Assembly (NCBI GenBank): GCA_023265355.1 | Contig: JAHFTZ010000068.1 | Location: forward strand, 1 to 8,803 | Source of the DNA: Terriglobus sp. | GTDB lineage: Bacteria > Acidobacteriota > Terriglobia > Terriglobales > Acidobacteriaceae | Length of the DNA: 8,803 bases | Direction: 5' to 3' | Part shown: piece after piece, positions 1 through 6,188 of the stretch | Layout of the letters: each line of letters opens with the position of its first letter | Numbering within the stretch: position 1 is the first letter of the stretch | Program-made: the position numbers and the translations under genes | Notes under the pieces: model-generated | What the model was told of the DNA's origin: nothing | Seen by the model: the letters and a program-made list of their open reading frames with translations, nothing else | Database searches by the model: none

Positions 1-884
1 ACGCCGTCGTTGGACTCGAATCCATCCATTTCGACCAGAAGCTGGTTGAGGGTTTGCTCGCGCTCATCGTGTCCGCCGCCCAGTCCAGCACCACGGTGCC
101 GTCCGACAGCGTCGATCTCATCGATAAAGATGATGCAGGGAGCGTTCTTCTTACCCTGTTCGAAGAGATCGCGTACGCGCGATGCGCCCACACCGACGAA
201 CATTTCCACGAAATCCGAACCGGAGATCGAGAAGAAAGGGACGTTCGCTTCGCCCGCAACCGCACGAGCGAGAAGGGTCTTACCCGTTCCGGGAGGTCCG
301 ACGAGCAGCACACCCTTGGGGATGCGGCCGCCGAGACGCTGGAACTTCGCGCTCTCACGCAGGAACTCGATGATCTCTTTCAGCTCTTCCTTGGCTTCAT
401 CCACACCGGCGACGTCCTTAAACGTCACCTTCTTCTGCTGCAGGCTGAGCAGACGTGCGCGCGATTTGCCGAAGCTCATCGCCTTGTTTCCGCCCGACTG
501 CATCTGGCGGAGGAAGAAGATCATGATGCCCAAGATGAGTGCGAACGGTGCGATCTGCAGAAGAATGGCGAACCAGGCGTTGTTGTTCTGATCCTTGACG
601 GTGATATTCACGCCCTTTTCACGCAGAACCTTGTACATATCTGGATAATTGGCAGGGATTGTCGTATGAAACTGCTCTTTGCTGTCACGGTATTTGCCCG
701 TAACTTCAGTTCCATTGACCGTAATCTCGGCAACTTTACCCTTATCAGCGTCGTCCATAAGGTTGGACAAGCTGATCGCGCTGTCATGCGCCGAACCACT
801 GCCCTTCACCACAAACTGGAATACAAACACCAGGCAGGTGATCATGCAAACCCACATCAATATTGTCTTGACGGTCGAATTCAA
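1..884 (-). CDS. ftsH: ATP-dependent zinc metalloprotease FtsH, N-terminal part (runs off the left edge)
   Basis: Membrane-anchored AAA+ protease that extracts and degrades membrane and short-lived cytosolic proteins. 294 residues are visible of a family length of about 610-650; the second region of homology, HEXXH zinc site and protease domain lie outside the window. Seen: a first membrane segment at about 8-26, a periplasmic domain at about 27-103, a second membrane segment at about 104-125, then the AAA domain with Walker A GPPGTGKT (196-203), the pore-loop MFVGVGA (228-234) and Walker B IIFIDE (251-256). I chose a TTG start because an in-frame TGA lies six codons upstream, GAGGGA sits 6 nt before it, and the resulting N-terminus NSTVKTI is, from memory, typical of this family in Acidobacteria. 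The next in-frame ATG is nine codons downstream. The gene follows tilS on the same strand after 223 bp, a gap without a recognisable gene. Identification is certain; the exact start is less so. Confidence 0.97.
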   Translation of the reverse strand, partial: MNSTVKTILMWVCMITCLVFVFQFVVKGSGSAHDSAISLSNLMDDADKGKVAEITVNGTEVTGKYRDSKEQFHTTIPANYPDMYKVLREKGVNITVKDQNNNAWFAILLQIAPFALILGIMIFFLRQMQSGGNKAMSFGKSRARLLSLQQKKVTFKDVAGVDEAKEELKEIIEFLRESAKFQRLGGRIPKGVLLVGPPGTGKTLLARAVAGEANVPFFSISGSDFVEMFVGVGASRVRDLFEQGKKNAPCIIFIDEIDAVGRHRGAGLGGGHDEREQTLNQLLVEMDGFESNDG

Positions 885-890
885 TCCGAT

Positions 891-896
891 TCCCTC
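891..896 (-). promoter_or_regulatory. Ribosome binding site of ftsH supporting a TTG start
   Basis: Read on the minus strand this is GAGGGA, six bases before the TTG taken as the ftsH start. It supports TTG over the downstream ATG at 857-855. Confidence 0.6.
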
Positions 897-1107
897 GATT
901 CATTCCCAGGCAGCCACATCCGCGCATGCCACACCCTAAGTACAGGCTAGTCCATTAGACGAAGGTCATGCGCCAAAGATGCGACGAACTCGACTCGCTC
1001 TAAATGTTCGTCCTGCGATTCTACTCTTATGAATGGAAAGTTAGCGCGTACGAGAGAATTTTCTCAACCGGCCATCACCAACGGAACGGTACCTACGGAG
1101 GACTCGC

Positions 1108-2184
1108 TCAGAGCGTCCGGGAAAGCCGCAGCTCCCGCGCCGACCGCTCCGCCAGCAAACCGGATCCAAGGGACAGGCGAGCACCCACCTTTGCCGAAAC
1201 CGTAGGGTCCGGAGCAGCTGTCGCAGGGGCCAATCCCGCCAACCGAAGCAGCCGCAGCGTGTCTGCCGCCGAGAGGCTCAGCCCCAGCCGTTTGACCGCT
1301 CCGCGTAGGATCCTCCGGCGCAGGGGGAGATCCATCGGCCGCAGGCGCTCGATCTCCAGCGCGAAAGCAGACTCTCCCGGCGCTGTTCCGACCGCTCGTC
1401 CTCCCCCACGCACCGGCTTTCCGGGAAGAAGCAGTTGTGGCAGAAGTCGTTCTACTTCAACGGCCCAGCGCGCCTCTTCCTCGCGTGCAAGGTCCGCCGT
1501 CGTGGCCAGAGCGGACGCGATCTGGGGATTGAACTCGCGCATCTTCGGCATCAAGTCGTGCCGAATCCGGTTCCGCGTGTGCTTCGTGGAGGCGTTGCTG
1601 GAATCCTCACACCACGTTTCCCCACGCACCTTTAAGAACGCTTCCACCTGAGCGCGTGAAAGGTGAAGCATCGGTCGGATGACCGGCAGACGCTCGCCTT
1701 CGCCGAGGAAGAAGATCGGGTGAATCCCGCTCAAACCCTCCGTCCACGCGCCGCGCAACAGCTTGGCGAGCACCGTCTCGGCCTGGTCGTCCTGCGTGTG
1801 GGCCGTTGCCACCATGGTCGCTTCTCCCGCCAGCATCAGCTTCCGGAAGAGTTCAAGGCGTGCGTTCCGCGCCGCCTCTTCCAGAGTCTCTCCATCAGCG
1901 TCGGCGGCGGCAGGTACATCAGATTCAGCAAGATGCAATGGAAGGTCAAGTCGAGCGCAAAGCGCCTGCACAAAATCCCGGTCGCGATCCGACTCCGCGC
2001 CACGCGTTCCATGGTGCAGATGCACCGCCGACAGGCCGATCCCGAGCGCCACTTTTTGCTCATGGAGCGCCAGCAACAATGATGTGGAGTCCGCGCCACC
2101 AGACGCGGCCACGGCGATTCGGGCTCCTGGTCGAAAAAGCGAGGTGTTCAGAGGGAGCTTTGCGCGTTCTGCCATCGCTTTCAT
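1108..2184 (-). CDS. tilS: tRNA(Ile)-lysidine synthase TilS
   Basis: Cytosolic ATP-dependent enzyme that attaches lysine to C34 of the CAU-anticodon isoleucine tRNA, turning it from a methionine-reading into an AUA-reading isoleucine tRNA. The 358-residue protein has the N-type ATP-pyrophosphatase P-loop SGGADS at 28-33, the conserved HTQDDQAETVLAKLLRG stretch of the catalytic core, and the RNRIRHDLMP motif that follows it. At 358 residues it is shorter than the E. coli enzyme (about 430) and longer than the minimal Aquifex form (about 310), so the C-terminal tRNA-binding part is probably reduced; this is inferred from length. ATG at 2184 is taken as the start, and ATG at 2175 (residue 4) is an equally plausible alternative. 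Neither has a clear Shine-Dalgarno. It lies upstream of ftsH on the same strand, a common pairing, and is divergent from the acetyltransferase gene 14 bp away. Confidence 0.95.
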   Translation of the reverse strand: MKAMAERAKLPLNTSLFRPGARIAVAASGGADSTSLLLALHEQKVALGIGLSAVHLHHGTRGAESDRDRDFVQALCARLDLPLHLAESDVPAAADADGETLEEAARNARLELFRKLMLAGEATMVATAHTQDDQAETVLAKLLRGAWTEGLSGIHPIFFLGEGERLPVIRPMLHLSRAQVEAFLKVRGETWCEDSSNASTKHTRNRIRHDLMPKMREFNPQIASALATTADLAREEEARWAVEVERLLPQLLLPGKPVRGGGRAVGTAPGESAFALEIERLRPMDLPLRRRILRGAVKRLGLSLSAADTLRLLRLAGLAPATAAPDPTVSAKVGARLSLGSGLLAERSARELRLSRTL

Positions 2185-2198
2185 CGTATCGTCACAAG

Positions 2199-2678
2199 AT
2201 GCACAAAATCCGACTCGCCACCACAGACGACGCCGCCACGATCTCGCGTCAGCGCCGCCTCATGTTTGCGGACAACTTCACACGCACTGCGGAGGAGTTT
2301 GACCGGCTCGAAGCAGCTTTCACAAAGTGGGTCGCTCTACGGCTCGCGGACGGGAGTTACCTCGGCTGGTTCGCCGTGGAAAACGATGCCATCCTCGCCG
2401 CCTGCGGCCTCTGGATCACGGACTTTCCGCCGCACTGGATGGACATCGCTCCAGCGCGGGGCTACCTGCTCAACTTCTACACGGACCCCGCCGCACGCGG
2501 TCGCGGCCTGGCCAAAGAACTCCTGCGCATCAGCGTGGAAGAGTGCAGGAAACGTCGCATCGGCGTCGTCACACTGCACGCCTCGAAGTTCGGGAAGCCG
2601 GTCTACGAACGCTTTGGCTTCGTTCAGAATAACGAGATGATCCTCCGCCTGAACGAAGAAAAGCAGGGCTGGGAGTAG
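2199..2678 (+). CDS. GNAT-family N-acetyltransferase
   Basis: A 159-residue single-domain GNAT acetyltransferase. The acetyl-CoA site is visible as motif A, NFYTDPAARGRGLAKELL (the R/Q-x-x-G-x-G/A pyrophosphate loop is ARGRGLA), followed by the typical late strand and helix VVTLHASKFGKPVYERFGF. The substrate cannot be told from sequence; small molecules, antibiotics or protein N-termini are all possible for this family. The ATG is the only in-frame Met near the start of homology (MHKIRLATTDD); no Shine-Dalgarno precedes it. Its start is 14 bp from the divergent tilS start, and its TAG stop directly abuts the ispD stop on the other strand, so its expression signals must lie inside neighbouring genes. 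Confidence 0.9.
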   Translation: MHKIRLATTDDAATISRQRRLMFADNFTRTAEEFDRLEAAFTKWVALRLADGSYLGWFAVENDAILAACGLWITDFPPHWMDIAPARGYLLNFYTDPAARGRGLAKELLRISVEECRKRRIGVVTLHASKFGKPVYERFGFVQNNEMILRLNEEKQGWE

Positions 2679-3392
2679 CTACGCCGTCTGGGAGAGATAG
2701 AACTCGGCCAGCGCCAGATCCGCAGGCTGCGTGATCTTCAGGTTCCGTGGAGATCCGGCCACCACGGAGACCTCAATCCCCGCGCGCTCCAGCAGGCTGG
2801 CCTCATCGGTGCCGACGAAGTCGTCACGCTCCGCCTCGTCAAACGCCTGCTTCATGAGCGAAAACTTCGCTCCCTGCGGCGTCTGCGCCATGACAATGCG
2901 CTCACGCGGAACGGTGGTGGCGATGATCGCGCCATCGACCGTGCGGTCCACCTGCTTAATGGTATCCACGGCGGGAAGTCCCACAATGGCTGCGCCATGA
3001 CGAGCAATCGCCTCAATCGTGCGTTCAATCGAAGCTGTATCGATCAACGGACGCACGGCATCGTGCACCAGCACCACGTCGTCCGCTTCCGCCTTCAAAG
3101 AATGGAGCGCATTGGTTACAGATTGCTGACGGCTGTCACCGCCCTCGACGACCTTTACCCGGTCAGAAAGCTCATATTCGTCGATCTGGGCCTGCACGCG
3201 CTCGCGCTCGTTGCCTCGAACCGCCACAAGAATCGTCGTGATAGAGGGCACAGCAGCGAAGGCGCGCAGGCTGTGAATCAGGATCGGAATGCCACCAAGG
3301 GCCAGGAACTGCTTGGGCGCTGCAACGTTCTGTGTGCCTGCGGCCATTCTGGTTCCAATACCCGCGGCGGGAAGAATTACGTGTACTTGCAT
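2679..3392 (-). CDS. ispD: 2-C-methyl-D-erythritol 4-phosphate cytidylyltransferase IspD
   Basis: Third step of the non-mevalonate (MEP) isoprenoid pathway: CTP plus MEP gives CDP-methylerythritol. The 237-residue length is normal for the stand-alone enzyme. Seen: the nucleotide-binding loop GIGTRM (11-16), the catalytic lysine in PKQF (26-29), GGDSRQQSV (84-92), HDAVRP (110-115), QTPQGAKF (170-177), TDEASLLE (195-202) and the C-terminal NLKITQPADL (217-226). Nine residues separate GIGTRM from PKQF, against four in the E. coli enzyme, so the loop over the CTP site is longer by about five. The ATG start places the first strand (VHVILPAAG) at the usual position. The gene is divergent from ispF, with 84 bp between the starts, and convergent with the acetyltransferase gene with no spacer. 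Function is secure. Confidence 0.97.
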   Translation of the reverse strand: MQVHVILPAAGIGTRMAAGTQNVAAPKQFLALGGIPILIHSLRAFAAVPSITTILVAVRGNERERVQAQIDEYELSDRVKVVEGGDSRQQSVTNALHSLKAEADDVVLVHDAVRPLIDTASIERTIEAIARHGAAIVGLPAVDTIKQVDRTVDGAIIATTVPRERIVMAQTPQGAKFSLMKQAFDEAERDDFVGTDEASLLERAGIEVSVVAGSPRNLKITQPADLALAEFYLSQTA

Positions 3393-3401
3393 AGGAATCG
3401 G

Positions 3402-3429
3402 AGTATATCGCCTCTTCTTCTCATCGCAA
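3402..3429 (-). promoter_or_regulatory. Possible sigma-70-like promoter of ispD
   Basis: On the minus strand TTGCGA (3429-3424) and TATACT (3407-3402) are separated by 16 bp, matching the -35 and -10 consensus at 4/6 and 5/6 positions. The -10 box ends only 9 bp before the ispD ATG, which would give an almost leaderless mRNA; ispD indeed lacks a clear Shine-Dalgarno. Short AT-rich matches like this arise by chance, so this is tentative. Confidence 0.25.
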
Positions 3430-3455
3430 ATCTCCGCGAATCATAGACAATGAAC

Positions 3456-3463
3456 GGGAGGGG
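3456..3463 (+). promoter_or_regulatory. Purine-rich ribosome binding site candidate of ispF
   Basis: GGGAGGGG ends 13 bases before the ATG at 3477, a longer spacing than usual. It lies downstream of the other in-frame ATG at 3450 and so can only serve the 3477 start. Confidence 0.5.
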
Positions 3464-3476
3464 TTTTCTTTCGACT

Positions 3477-4085
3477 ATGAGAATTGGTTACGGCTTCGAC
3501 TCGCATGCGTTCAAACCGGGCGTTCCCCTTATCATCGGCGGTCTTAAGATCGACCACCACTCCGGGCTCGCGGGCCACTCCGACGGCGACGTTCTTCTCC
3601 ATGCGATCACTGACGCCCTTCTGGGCGCAGTCTCTGCCGGAGACATCGGCACCTTCTTTCCACCCAGCGATCCGCGCTGGAAAAACGCGGATTCCTCCAT
3701 CTTCCTGCGCACGGCGCTCGAAGAGATTGCCACCGCCGGCTACGAGATTGGCAATATCGATACGGTATTAATCCTGGCACAGCCCAAGATCGTGCCCATC
3801 GCCGGAGAACTCCGCGAAAAGGTAGCCGAGCTGCTTTGCATCAGCCCGCGCGATGTCGGCATCAAAGCAAAGACCCCCGAGGGTCTCAACCAGGACGGCG
3901 TCGCCGTGGCTCACTGCACAGTTCTGCTCAAGCCCCTCGAAGAGCCGGACACGCTGAAGACGAAGACTGCCGAGGCAGAAGACGATATCGACGTGGACGT
4001 GGTTGTTCGCACCCTCGTCAACGGCGTGCGCGATACCAGCGCCCTGGGACGCAAACAGACCTTCGACACCGACGATATTACGTAG
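3477..4085 (+). CDS. ispF: 2-C-methyl-D-erythritol 2,4-cyclodiphosphate synthase IspF, with C-terminal extension
   Basis: Fifth step of the MEP pathway: cyclises CDP-methylerythritol 2-phosphate to methylerythritol 2,4-cyclodiphosphate, releasing CMP; family members are homotrimers. The divalent-metal ligands D8, H10 and H42 fall at the same numbers as in the E. coli enzyme, and H34-S35 (AGHSDGD) and T133/E135 (KTPEG) are also present. The start at 3477 is chosen because the family N-terminus is MRIGYGxD and a GGGAGGGG precedes it; ATG 3450 would add nine unconserved residues. The protein is 202 residues, whereas the family is usually about 155-160. The enzyme core ends near residue 153, leaving about 49 extra residues, first acidic (AEAEDDIDVD) and then RTLVNGVRDTSALGRK and an acidic end. 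It is followed by gltX after 69 bp on the same strand. Confidence 0.96.
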   Translation: MRIGYGFDSHAFKPGVPLIIGGLKIDHHSGLAGHSDGDVLLHAITDALLGAVSAGDIGTFFPPSDPRWKNADSSIFLRTALEEIATAGYEIGNIDTVLILAQPKIVPIAGELREKVAELLCISPRDVGIKAKTPEGLNQDGVAVAHCTVLLKPLEEPDTLKTKTAEAEDDIDVDVVVRTLVNGVRDTSALGRKQTFDTDDIT

Positions 4086-4154
4086 CGTGGAGAAAGACGC
4101 GGAGAGCGCTGTTCAACAGACCCTAGGGGCATAGCGGATACACTTGTTAGGATC

Positions 4155-5651
4155 ATGCCTGAGACTCAAAAACCCATCCGCGTCCGCATCGCTCCCTCGC
4201 CCACCGGCGACCCCCACGTTGGCACTGCCTACATCGGCCTGCTGAATTACATCTTCGCCCGCCAGCGTGGCGGCAAATTTGTCCTGCGTATTGAAGACAC
4301 CGACCGCACGCGATTCGTCTCGACCTCCGAACAAATGATCTTCGACGCTCTTCGCTGGACCGGCCTGGAGTGGGATGAAGGCCCAGACGTCGGTGGCCCC
4401 TTCGGTCCCTATCGCCAGTCCGAGCGAACGGAGATCTACCGCGAGTACTGCGACAAGCTGCTCGCCAGCGGCCACGCCTATCGCTCCTTCGAGACGCCGG
4501 AAGAGCTGGAAGCCGCACGCAAAGCCCAGATCGCCGCCAAGCAGCCGCCGAAGTACAACGGAGCCTCGCGCAACCTTCCGCAGGAAGAGATCGACGCGAA
4601 CCTTGCAGCGGGCAAGCCCTTCACGATCCGCCTCAAGGTCCCCGCAGAGGGTTCCACCACCTTCCGCGATGAGCTTCGCAACAACATCACCTTCGATCAC
4701 TTCAATGTGGACGACCAGGTGCTGATGAAGTCGGACGGCTTCCCCACCTATCACCTCGCGAACGTCGTCGATGACCATCTCATGGGCATCACCGACGTCA
4801 TCCGCGCGGAAGAGTGGATCTCGTCCACACCAAAGCACGTGCTGCTCTATAACGCCTTTGGTTGGGATCTGCCGCGCTTCTGGCACATGCCGCTGCTGCG
4901 CAACGTGGACAAGAGCAAGATCTCCAAGCGCAAGAACCCTGTCTCGCTTATCTACTACCGCCAGGCAGGCTACCTTCCGCAGACGATGCTCAACTTCCTC
5001 GGCCTGATGGGTGGAGGCATGCCCGCGCCGGGTGACCACAACAACACACCCGAGCAGAACCGCGCCGCCGAGATCTTTACGCTCGATGCGATGATCGAAA
5101 AGTTCCAGTTCGAACGCATCTCGCTCGGCGGGCCCGTCTTCGATCTGGTCAAGCTGAAGTGGCTCAACGGCGAATACCTTCGTGCTCTCACGCCGGAGGA
5201 GTACTTCAGCGAGCTTCGCAACACAGTCTTCTCCGACGAGATCCTGCGCCAGCTTGTGCCGCTCATCCAAACGCGCGTGGAGACCCTCGGCCAGGTCGGC
5301 GACATGGCCGACTTCCTCTTCCGCGACAACGTGCTGCCTGCGGAAGAAGTCTTTCTTCCCAAGAAACGTACGCGCGAAGAGACGCTGGCCTTCACAGCGG
5401 ATCTGCTTACTGCACTCGAAGCCGCACCCTGGACGGAACCGGAGATCGATGCGGCTCTGCGTGCACTGCTGGCGGCGAAGGAGTGGAGCGTGAAGGAAGG
5501 CTACATGCTTCTCCGCGCGATTCTCACCGGATCAACTGCTTCGCCGCCGCTGCTGGAATCGCTCGTCGTCTTCGGCAAGGCACGCTCGCTCGACCGGGTA
5601 CGCCGCTTCGTGGACACACAGAAAAAGCTCGCGCCCAGCGCAAAGAAATAA
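4155..5651 (+). CDS. gltX: Glutamate--tRNA ligase (glutamyl-tRNA synthetase)
   Basis: Class I aminoacyl-tRNA synthetase that charges tRNA-Glu (and, in organisms using the GatCAB route, possibly tRNA-Gln). 498 residues, within the family range. Seen: RIAPSPTGDPHVGT, with the HIGH-type motif HVGT at 21-24; the glutamate-pocket neighbourhood LRIEDTDRTR; and the KMSKS-type loop KISKR at 255-259. After the KMSKS-type loop, residues about 290-305 (rich in P, N, Q and A) appear to be an insertion before the IFTLDAMIEKF segment. The C-terminal half is the all-helical anticodon-binding region. Whether the enzyme discriminates tRNA-Glu from tRNA-Gln cannot be judged here. A weak AGGA lies only a few bases before the ATG. 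The order ispF-gltX is seen in many bacteria; the 69-bp gap contains no clear terminator, so cotranscription with ispF is plausible. Confidence 0.98.
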   Translation: MPETQKPIRVRIAPSPTGDPHVGTAYIGLLNYIFARQRGGKFVLRIEDTDRTRFVSTSEQMIFDALRWTGLEWDEGPDVGGPFGPYRQSERTEIYREYCDKLLASGHAYRSFETPEELEAARKAQIAAKQPPKYNGASRNLPQEEIDANLAAGKPFTIRLKVPAEGSTTFRDELRNNITFDHFNVDDQVLMKSDGFPTYHLANVVDDHLMGITDVIRAEEWISSTPKHVLLYNAFGWDLPRFWHMPLLRNVDKSKISKRKNPVSLIYYRQAGYLPQTMLNFLGLMGGGMPAPGDHNNTPEQNRAAEIFTLDAMIEKFQFERISLGGPVFDLVKLKWLNGEYLRALTPEEYFSELRNTVFSDEILRQLVPLIQTRVETLGQVGDMADFLFRDNVLPAEEVFLPKKRTREETLAFTADLLTALEAAPWTEPEIDAALRALLAAKEWSVKEGYMLLRAILTGSTASPPLLESLVVFGKARSLDRVRRFVDTQKKLAPSAKK

Positions 5652-5654
5652 TTC

Positions 5655-5701
5655 TTTGTCATTCTGTAGCGCAGCGAAGGGATCTGCCTTCACTGCGCTA
5701 C
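5655..5701. repeat. Hairpin-forming intergenic repeat between convergent genes
   Basis: A 15-bp inverted repeat: left arm 5666-5680 (GTAGCGCAGCGAAGG), six-base loop GATCTG, right arm 5687-5701 (CCTTCACTGCGCTAC). The only imperfection is C5675 against A5692, which becomes a G-U pair in minus-strand RNA. The lead-in TTTGTCATTCTG plus GCGCAGCGAAG resembles, from memory, a dispersed 'gtcattctgagcgaagcgaag' type repeat seen in Acidobacteria and other phyla; this was not checked. It fills nearly the whole 57-bp gap between the gltX stop and the downstream convergent gene. No T-run follows the stem on either strand, so it is not a canonical intrinsic terminator, although it could stop or protect both transcripts. 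Confidence 0.75.
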
Positions 5702-5708
5702 AACTCAC

Positions 5709-6188
5709 TTACTTCGCGGTAAACAAAACTTCCACCGGCAACAGACGCGGCGGATAGCAGGCCGCCGAGTCGCAGGCCTGGTAGTGCAGAGCACCCTTCA
5801 GGGTGTGCTCACCCGGCTTCGCCGTCACGTGCAGCGTCAGCGCAAAATCGCCGGTATACACATCCAGCTTCTCCTTCGGATCGAAGGCAAAGCTGTAGTC
5901 ATGCCCTTTGGGGAAATCTACCGCACGCACGTTGGCCGTCTGGTCATCCTGCACAGCCAGCTTCGTTGGAATCAGCGAAACGGAGCGCGGCGTGTGCGAG
6001 TTGATATGAAAGCCCTCTTCCACGGAAAAGTGGAGGACCAGGGTCGTCGCCTTATTCGCTGCGATTACCTGCGCCTCGGGGACATAGACCACATGCCCCT
6101 TGGGCTTGTTCACCGCGGGCGCGCCTTCGATCTGTTGCGCCTGCGCCACTGGGAGAACCAGCAACATCATCGCAAGGAGAAGGCGCAT
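5709..6188 (-). CDS. Secreted stand-alone DsbD N-terminal-like (DsbD-alpha) domain protein
   Basis: A 159-residue exported protein. Residues 1-17 form a signal peptide (RLLLAMMLLVLPVAQA) with an AQA-Q type cleavage site. The rest looks like the immunoglobulin-like periplasmic N-terminal domain of DsbD: HFSVEEGFHINSHTP at about 53-67 and, near the end, LHYQACDSAACYPP, in which C139 and C144 correspond to the E. coli nDsbD redox cysteines (YQGCADAGFCYPP), with four rather than five residues between them. Full DsbD continues with eight membrane helices and a thioredoxin domain; here the protein stops right after the alpha domain. The ATG overlaps the TAA stop of the upstream TlpA-like gene by one base (TAATG), so the two are almost certainly co-translated and likely work together in periplasmic thiol transfer. 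The physiological partner is unknown. It converges on gltX across the hairpin repeat. Confidence 0.82.
   Translation of the reverse strand: MRLLLAMMLLVLPVAQAQQIEGAPAVNKPKGHVVYVPEAQVIAANKATTLVLHFSVEEGFHINSHTPRSVSLIPTKLAVQDDQTANVRAVDFPKGHDYSFAFDPKEKLDVYTGDFALTLHVTAKPGEHTLKGALHYQACDSAACYPPRLLPVEVLFTAK

Noticed and set aside
54..950. 298-codon plus-strand frame over ftsH
   Set aside because: It is the antisense shadow of the AAA domain, which carries intact Walker motifs on the minus strand.
885..1107. Small RNA, tRNA or promoter in the tilS-ftsH gap
   Set aside because: No tRNA fold or convincing -35/-10 pair was found. A short inverted repeat GAGAA-TT-TTCTC and a lone TAGAAT-like box are too weak to call.
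1763..2302. Plus-strand frames across tilS, including the long upstream extension of the acetyltransferase frame from 1806
   Set aside because: Homology to GNAT begins only at the ATG at 2199; upstream residues are antisense to tilS.
3450..3476. Earlier ATG at 3450 as the ispF start
   Set aside because: It would add nine unconserved residues, has no ribosome site, and its leader contains the GGGAGGGG that better serves ATG 3477.
4086..4154. Terminator between ispF and gltX
   Set aside because: Only a CTGTT-C-AACAG micro-palindrome with a one-base loop is present, which cannot form a useful hairpin.
4113..5270. 385-codon minus-strand frame antisense to gltX
   Set aside because: The plus-strand frame is an unmistakable GltX with its HVGT and KISKR motifs; the antisense frame has no family resemblance.
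5666..5701. Canonical rho-independent terminator
   Set aside because: The stem is strong, but no run of T follows it on either strand, so I list it as a repeat with possible termination activity.
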